A DNA stretch of 36,235 nt from Bacteroidetes bacterium OLB11. GTDB taxonomy: Bacteria > Bacteroidota > Bacteroidia > Chitinophagales > Chitinophagaceae. The position numbers and the translations under genes are program-made. The DNA lies in contig LNFQ01000066.1 of the NCBI GenBank assembly GCA_001567165.1, forward strand, positions 1 through 36,235, written 5' to 3'. A model generated the notes under the pieces. That model was not told the origin of the DNA. It saw only the letters and a list, made by a program, of their open reading frames with translations, and did no database searches. Of the stretch, positions 32,774 to 36,235 are shown in pieces (within the stretch, counting starts at the first letter, position 1; each line of letters opens with the position of its first letter).

Positions 32774-33404
32774 ATGCCTTTGATTTTATATATCGACACA
32801 TCGGGTGCAAAATCTCATTCCCTTCTTTTTGATGAACACGCCATTCATGCAGAAAGACTGAGAGAGGAAGTGAATGTACACGCTAAAATGTTGAATGTAC
32901 ATATAGAAGAGATGCTAAAAGAGAAAAATTGGGCATGGCAACAAATAGGTGCAGTAATGGTGATGAATGGTCCTGGTTCTTATACAGGTTTAAGAATTAG
33001 TTTGGCTAATGCGAAAGGGTATTGCTATGCACTTGACATCCCTTTGATTTTAATTAGTCAGTTTGATTTAATGAGAGCGAGTATTTCGAGCGATGATTCT
33101 TTTTCTATCTTTATATTAAAAGCCAGAGAGAATGAATTTTTTGTCAATTATTCAGAGAAGGGGAAGGAGGTTAATCGTATTATGACTTATGAAGATTTAA
33201 AGCAATTAGTTAGCACTTCTAAATCGATTTTGTATAGCACAGATTCTAGTTTAGCAGATGAATTTTTTAGAAATTGAAATTGTAAATATTTGCAATGAAC
33301 TGATTCAATCTATTGGCATAGACTATGCTCATTCAAAACAGTTTTCCAATCGAATAGATGCAGAACCGTTTTATATGAAAGAAGTTTATTTAACAAATTA
33401 TTAG
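32774..33404 (+). CDS. tsaB: tRNA t6A biosynthesis protein TsaB, frameshifted
   Basis: TsaB is the inactive ASKHA partner of TsaD in making the t6A37 modification of tRNA. Landmarks: ILYIDTSGAKSHSLLF, HAKMLNVHIEEML and the signature MNGPGSYTGLRISLANAKGYCYAL. An extra base in the T6 run 33263-33268 breaks it at DEF; repair continues LEIEIVNICNELIQSIGIDY to FYMKEVYLTNY, stop at 33404, about 209 aa. The complete frame argues against real decay, as t6A is essential in most bacteria. Confidence 0.9.
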
Positions 33405-33436
33405 TATTTGTATTGGTGTTTTTCAAGGATAAAAAT

Positions 33437-33444
33437 TAAATTTG
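33437..33444 (+). promoter_or_regulatory. -7 promoter box of the ArsR-type regulator
   Basis: TAAATTTG, an exact TAnnTTTG match, followed by an unusually long leader (about 75 bases) before ATG 33524. Confidence 0.5.
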
Positions 33445-33523
33445 TGTCGAAAATAATAAAATTATGACCTACATCATATTATATTTTTAATTAACTATCT
33501 ATCTCTTTTTTTAATTGAAAATC

Positions 33524-33895
33524 ATGAATAAAATAGAACTTAATAACCGAAATAATCTAAATAGTAACAATTCAGAAAGAATCGTATTTTACAATTACGA
33601 TTACAAAAAAGTGGCAGTAATTATACACGCTATTCATCACAAGCTCAGGCAAGATATTATTAAACTAATAGATAAAAATCCAAATATTATTGTTTCTGAT
33701 ATTTACAAGAAATTAAGAGTGGAGCAATCAACTTGTTCTCAGCATTTAGCCATTTTAAGAAGGGCTGGAGTTCTCAGAACCAAAAGATTGGGTAAGAATG
33801 TGATGTATGATGTGAATTTTAATAGAGTAAATGAAATCAATCAATTTGTAAAACTAATATTAAATAGTTCTAAAGATTCTGATATTATCGAATAA
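33524..33895 (+). CDS. ArsR-type winged-helix transcriptional regulator
   Basis: DNA-binding regulator (123 aa) with an ArsR-like winged helix: VIIHAIHHKLRQDIIKLI, PNIIVSDIYKKLRVEQSTCSQHLAILRRAGVLRTKRLGKNVMYDVN. The recognition helix (STCSQHLAILRRAGV) is typical. It has one Cys and no CxC pair, so it is unlikely to sense metals like ArsR itself; redox sensing through one Cys is not supported either. ATG 33524 is preferred over an in-frame TTG at 33515. The neighbours give no hint of targets. Confidence 0.85.
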   Translation: MNKIELNNRNNLNSNNSERIVFYNYDYKKVAVIIHAIHHKLRQDIIKLIDKNPNIIVSDIYKKLRVEQSTCSQHLAILRRAGVLRTKRLGKNVMYDVNFNRVNEINQFVKLILNSSKDSDIIE

Positions 33896-33927
33896 TAAAG
33901 AATAAAAAAATACTTAAATAATTTGAA

Positions 33928-34569
33928 TTATCGAATTACCTCTTGCAATTCGCCTGATTCATTTATCATCAATTTATTTTCTGCATCGGGAGTAGCCATA
34001 GAGCTGTCGGTTGGAATAACGATATCAACAGCTTGTAATTCACTGAGTTTTGGTAAATCATCGATAGAATTAATGCCTAAATAATCCATGAAAGATTTTG
34101 AAGTGCTGTATGTAAGCGGTTTTCCAACCATATCTTCCATACGCCCTGAAATAACAATGAGTTCTTTTTCTAATAATTTTTGAACCGAATAATCACTGTT
34201 TACACCACGCACATATTCAATTTCTGATTTTGTAATTGGTTGTTTATAGGCAATGATGGCTAAGGTTTCGAGAGAGGCCGTAGATAATTTTTTGGTGTAC
34301 TTTTCTCCGTTCAGTTTTGCTAATGTGGGATAAAATTCTTTTTTACTTAAAAATTGGTAGCCTCCACCTATTTGTTTGATTTCAAAAGGGTAGAAATCTG
34401 ATGCGTATTTTTCAACGATAGCATTGAGTGCTGAAGAAATTTTTTCTTGATCTAATTCCCCATCTGTGGATGATTCTTGTATCAATTTAATAATGTCAAT
34501 GGCACTGATTGGTTTTTCTGAACCAAAAATAATGGCTTCACTTTGTAGCATGATTTGTTCTATCGTCAT
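33928..34569 (-). CDS. scpB: Chromosome segregation and condensation protein ScpB
   Basis: Kleisin-associated subunit of the SMC-ScpAB condensin. Two winged-helix parts are visible: IEQIMLQSEAIIFGSEKPIS and the conserved KLSTASLETLAIIAYKQPITKSEIEYVRGVNSDYSVQKLLEKELI, then GKPLTYSTSKSFMDYLGI. 213 aa, intact, with a short acidic tail. It converges on the ArsR-type gene. A TACATTTG box (34594-34601) lies 24 bases upstream. Confidence 0.93.
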   Translation of the reverse strand: MTIEQIMLQSEAIIFGSEKPISAIDIIKLIQESSTDGELDQEKISSALNAIVEKYASDFYPFEIKQIGGGYQFLSKKEFYPTLAKLNGEKYTKKLSTASLETLAIIAYKQPITKSEIEYVRGVNSDYSVQKLLEKELIVISGRMEDMVGKPLTYSTSKSFMDYLGINSIDDLPKLSELQAVDIVIPTDSSMATPDAENKLMINESGELQEVIR

Positions 34570-34593
34570 AGTATTTTATTGAATTATTTACTT

Positions 34594-34601
34594 CAAATGT
34601 A
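34594..34601 (-). promoter_or_regulatory. -7 promoter box of scpB
   Basis: Minus-strand TACATTTG, an exact TAnnTTTG match, 24 bases before ATG 34569. Confidence 0.55.
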
Positions 34602-34711
34602 AGTTCTTTGACAATCGAATGGGAAAATAGAAATTAACAGATGTGTGTAACTTTATAATATTTAACATAAACTCATTGAATTTTTAATTTTATTCACAGC
34701 GTTTTTTTAAA

Positions 34712-34719
34712 TACATTTG
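34712..34719 (+). promoter_or_regulatory. -7 promoter box of icd
   Basis: TACATTTG, an exact TAnnTTTG match, 45 bases before ATG 34765; this leaves a leader of about 40 bases. Confidence 0.55.
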
Positions 34720-34764
34720 TGCTTTCATAAATTTAATTTAAATATTTATCAATTTTTTTTAAAC

Positions 34765-35994
34765 ATGAATAAAATTAAAGTATCAAACCCAGTCGTAGAA
34801 ATTGACGGCGACGAAATGACTCGAATCATTTGGAAATTTATTAAAGACAAACTCATTTTACCTTATGTAGATGTGCCAATTCAGTATTTTGACTTGAGCA
34901 TACAACATCGTGATGAAACAAACGACCAAATAACCATTGACAGTGCAAACGCTATCAAAGCTTGTGGTGTAGGAATTAAATGTGCTACCATAACACCCGA
35001 CGAGGCTAGAGTAAAAGAGTTTAATTTAAAACAAATGTGGAAATCACCCAATGGTACTATCCGTAATATTTTAGATGGAACTGTGTTTCGTGAACCGATT
35101 GTGATAAATAATATTCCGAGGCTTGTTCCTAATTGGACAGCTCCTATCATTATTGGTCGTCATGCTTATGGTGATCAATATCGTGCAACTGACACTGTGA
35201 TTAAAGGAAAAGGAAAATTAACGATGACTTTTACCCCTGATGATGGTAGTGAGGCTCAAGTGTTTGAAGTGTTCAACTTTGATGGTGGCGGTGTTGCCCT
35301 TTCAATGTACAACACAGATGATAGTATCAGAGGTTTTGCTAGAAGCTGCTTCAATATTGCTTTGAATAAAAAATGGCCTCTTTATCTTTCAACCAAAAAT
35401 ACTATTCTAAAAAATATGATGGTAGAATTTAAAGATATTTTTGAAGAAATTTATCAAAATGAATTTAAAGAAAAATTTACCGAGGCGGGTATCACTTATG
35501 AGCATCGGTTGATAGATGATATGGTTGCCGCTGCTCTCAAATGGAATGGAAATTTTGTATGGGCTTGTAAAAATTATGATGGAGACGTTCAAAGCGATAC
35601 TGTAGCTCAAGGTTTTGGTTCTTTAGGTTTAATGACTTCCGTATTGGTAACTCCTGATGGTAAAATTATGGAAGCCGAAGCGGCTCATGGTACTGTTACT
35701 AGACATTATAGAGCTCACCAACAAGGAAAACCAACCAGCACAAACCCTATCGCTTCTATTTTTGCATGGACTCGTGGTCTTGCATTTAGAGGAAAATTAG
35801 ATAATAATCAAGAGTTGATAGATTTCTGTCATAAGCTAGAACAGGTCTGCATTGAAACCGTAGAAAGCGGTATCATGACAAAAGATTTAGCGGTTTGTAT
35901 TCACGGAAATAATGTAGTAGCAGATAAAGATTATGTGAATACCGAAACCTTTTTAGATGCTCTCGATAATGCTTTAAAAGCTAAGATTGCATAA
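34765..35994 (+). CDS. icd: NADP-dependent isocitrate dehydrogenase, eukaryotic homodimeric type
   Basis: Converts isocitrate to 2-oxoglutarate with reduction of NADP. The sequence is of the mitochondrial/cytosolic homodimeric type (about 409 aa) rather than the E. coli type: [65 protein letters not shown] and [12 protein letters not shown]. Its product is the substrate of the KorA-type enzyme in this window. ATG 34765 is chosen because the longer frame starts at TTG and overlaps the promoter box. Intact; a terminator-like hairpin follows. Confidence 0.95.
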   Translation: MNKIKVSNPVVEIDGDEMTRIIWKFIKDKLILPYVDVPIQYFDLSIQHRDETNDQITIDSANAIKACGVGIKCATITPDEARVKEFNLKQMWKSPNGTIRNILDGTVFREPIVINNIPRLVPNWTAPIIIGRHAYGDQYRATDTVIKGKGKLTMTFTPDDGSEAQVFEVFNFDGGGVALSMYNTDDSIRGFARSCFNIALNKKWPLYLSTKNTILKNMMVEFKDIFEEIYQNEFKEKFTEAGITYEHRLIDDMVAAALKWNGNFVWACKNYDGDVQSDTVAQGFGSLGLMTSVLVTPDGKIMEAEAAHGTVTRHYRAHQQGKPTSTNPIASIFAWTRGLAFRGKLDNNQELIDFCHKLEQVCIETVESGIMTKDLAVCIHGNNVVADKDYVNTETFLDALDNALKAKIA

Positions 35995-36032
35995 TGCGGT
36001 TTCAATAATCTTTTAAACACTCTTTAAAATAG

Positions 36033-36080
36033 AAATTGCCATGGTCATTTCACTAGATTTGATTATGGCAATTTTATTTT
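36033..36080 (+). terminator. Probable terminator downstream of icd
   Basis: AAATTGCCAT (36033-36042) pairs perfectly with ATGGCAATTT (36065-36074), with a 22-base loop, followed by TTATTTTAT. The long loop lowers certainty. Confidence 0.55.
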
Positions 36081-36158
36081 ATACAAATGAAGATAAAGTA
36101 CAATACTAATTGTTGTCAATAATAAATTTAGTTGATTATTCAATGATTGAAAAATAAC

Positions 36159-36223
36159 TTAACCCAAATTACGCATTTGATTTTCTGTTATAAGAAAATT
36201 AGGATTTTAACCCAGATTACGCA
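36159..36223. repeat. Direct repeat of a 17-base unit
   Basis: TTAACCCAAATTACGCA (36159-36175) recurs as TTAACCCAGATTACGCA (36207-36223), one mismatch, with starts 48 bases apart. The unit is unlike surrounding sequence and lies at the window edge; it may be the end of a mobile element that continues outside. Confidence 0.5.
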
Positions 36224-36235
36224 ATAGCAAAAAAA

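Overview
The window is AT-rich DNA from a member of the Bacteroidota. The evidence is the gene families (GLPGLI, outer-membrane beta-barrel, Omp28, DUF4835 and DUF4296 proteins, CoaBC next to BamD and RpoZ) and repeated TAnnTTTG -7 promoter boxes without Shine-Dalgarno sites. The small SRP RNA has the sequence type I associate with this phylum. Eukaryotic-type citrate synthase and NADP-isocitrate dehydrogenase also fit. I cannot place it below phylum with confidence.

Layout. 1-4142: minus-strand class V aminotransferase (cut by the window edge), then an outer-membrane beta-barrel protein and its GLPGLI partner. 4143-7720: accessory island with a Dam-family adenine methylase, a PLD-type nuclease carrying a DpnI-like C-terminal winged helix, a 67-residue protein, a decayed beta-class (DpnA-like) methylase and a fragment of ribonucleotide reductase. 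7776-7868: SRP RNA on the minus strand. 7940-9744: two Omp28-type lipoproteins. 9904-10734: a DSF-synthase-like (RpfF-like) crotonase. 10965-13103: nusB, a DUF1573 lipoprotein, yajC and a FtsB/DivIC-like gene. 13189-16038: M16 protease. 16075-17712: amidohydrolase lipoprotein. 17804-20417: an active rhomboid, a degenerate rhomboid and an endonuclease/exonuclease/phosphatase protein in an overlapping operon. 20444-24358: two OmpA-domain proteins and korA. 24737-26059: gltA. 26142-30306: bamD, rpoZ, thioesterase, coaBC, DUF4835 and DUF4296 on the minus strand. 30463-32304: panD, a flippase-like membrane protein and rfaE2. Then ridA, tsaB, an ArsR-type regulator, scpB and icd.

Working together. 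Most of the window is housekeeping: envelope biogenesis, the SRP/YajC export machinery, CoA and pantothenate synthesis, and three oxidative TCA enzymes (citrate synthase, isocitrate dehydrogenase, 2-oxoglutarate:ferredoxin oxidoreductase alpha) at separate loci. The one accessory system is the restriction-modification island at 4487-7310. Its architecture (Dam-type methylase + PLD/winged-helix nuclease + small protein + DpnA-type methylase) resembles DpnII-like loci but with an unusual nuclease.

Caution on sequence quality. I found about twenty one-base indels, nearly all in A or T runs and mostly one base too many. They break genes that must work in most bacteria (tsaB, coaBC, nusB, the ftsB-like gene, the bamD/rpoZ junction). 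The likely cause is homopolymer error in the assembly; transcriptional slippage is the interesting alternative. I give repaired gene spans and name each run. The damage in the DpnA-like methylase is different (multi-base deletions) and looks like real decay.
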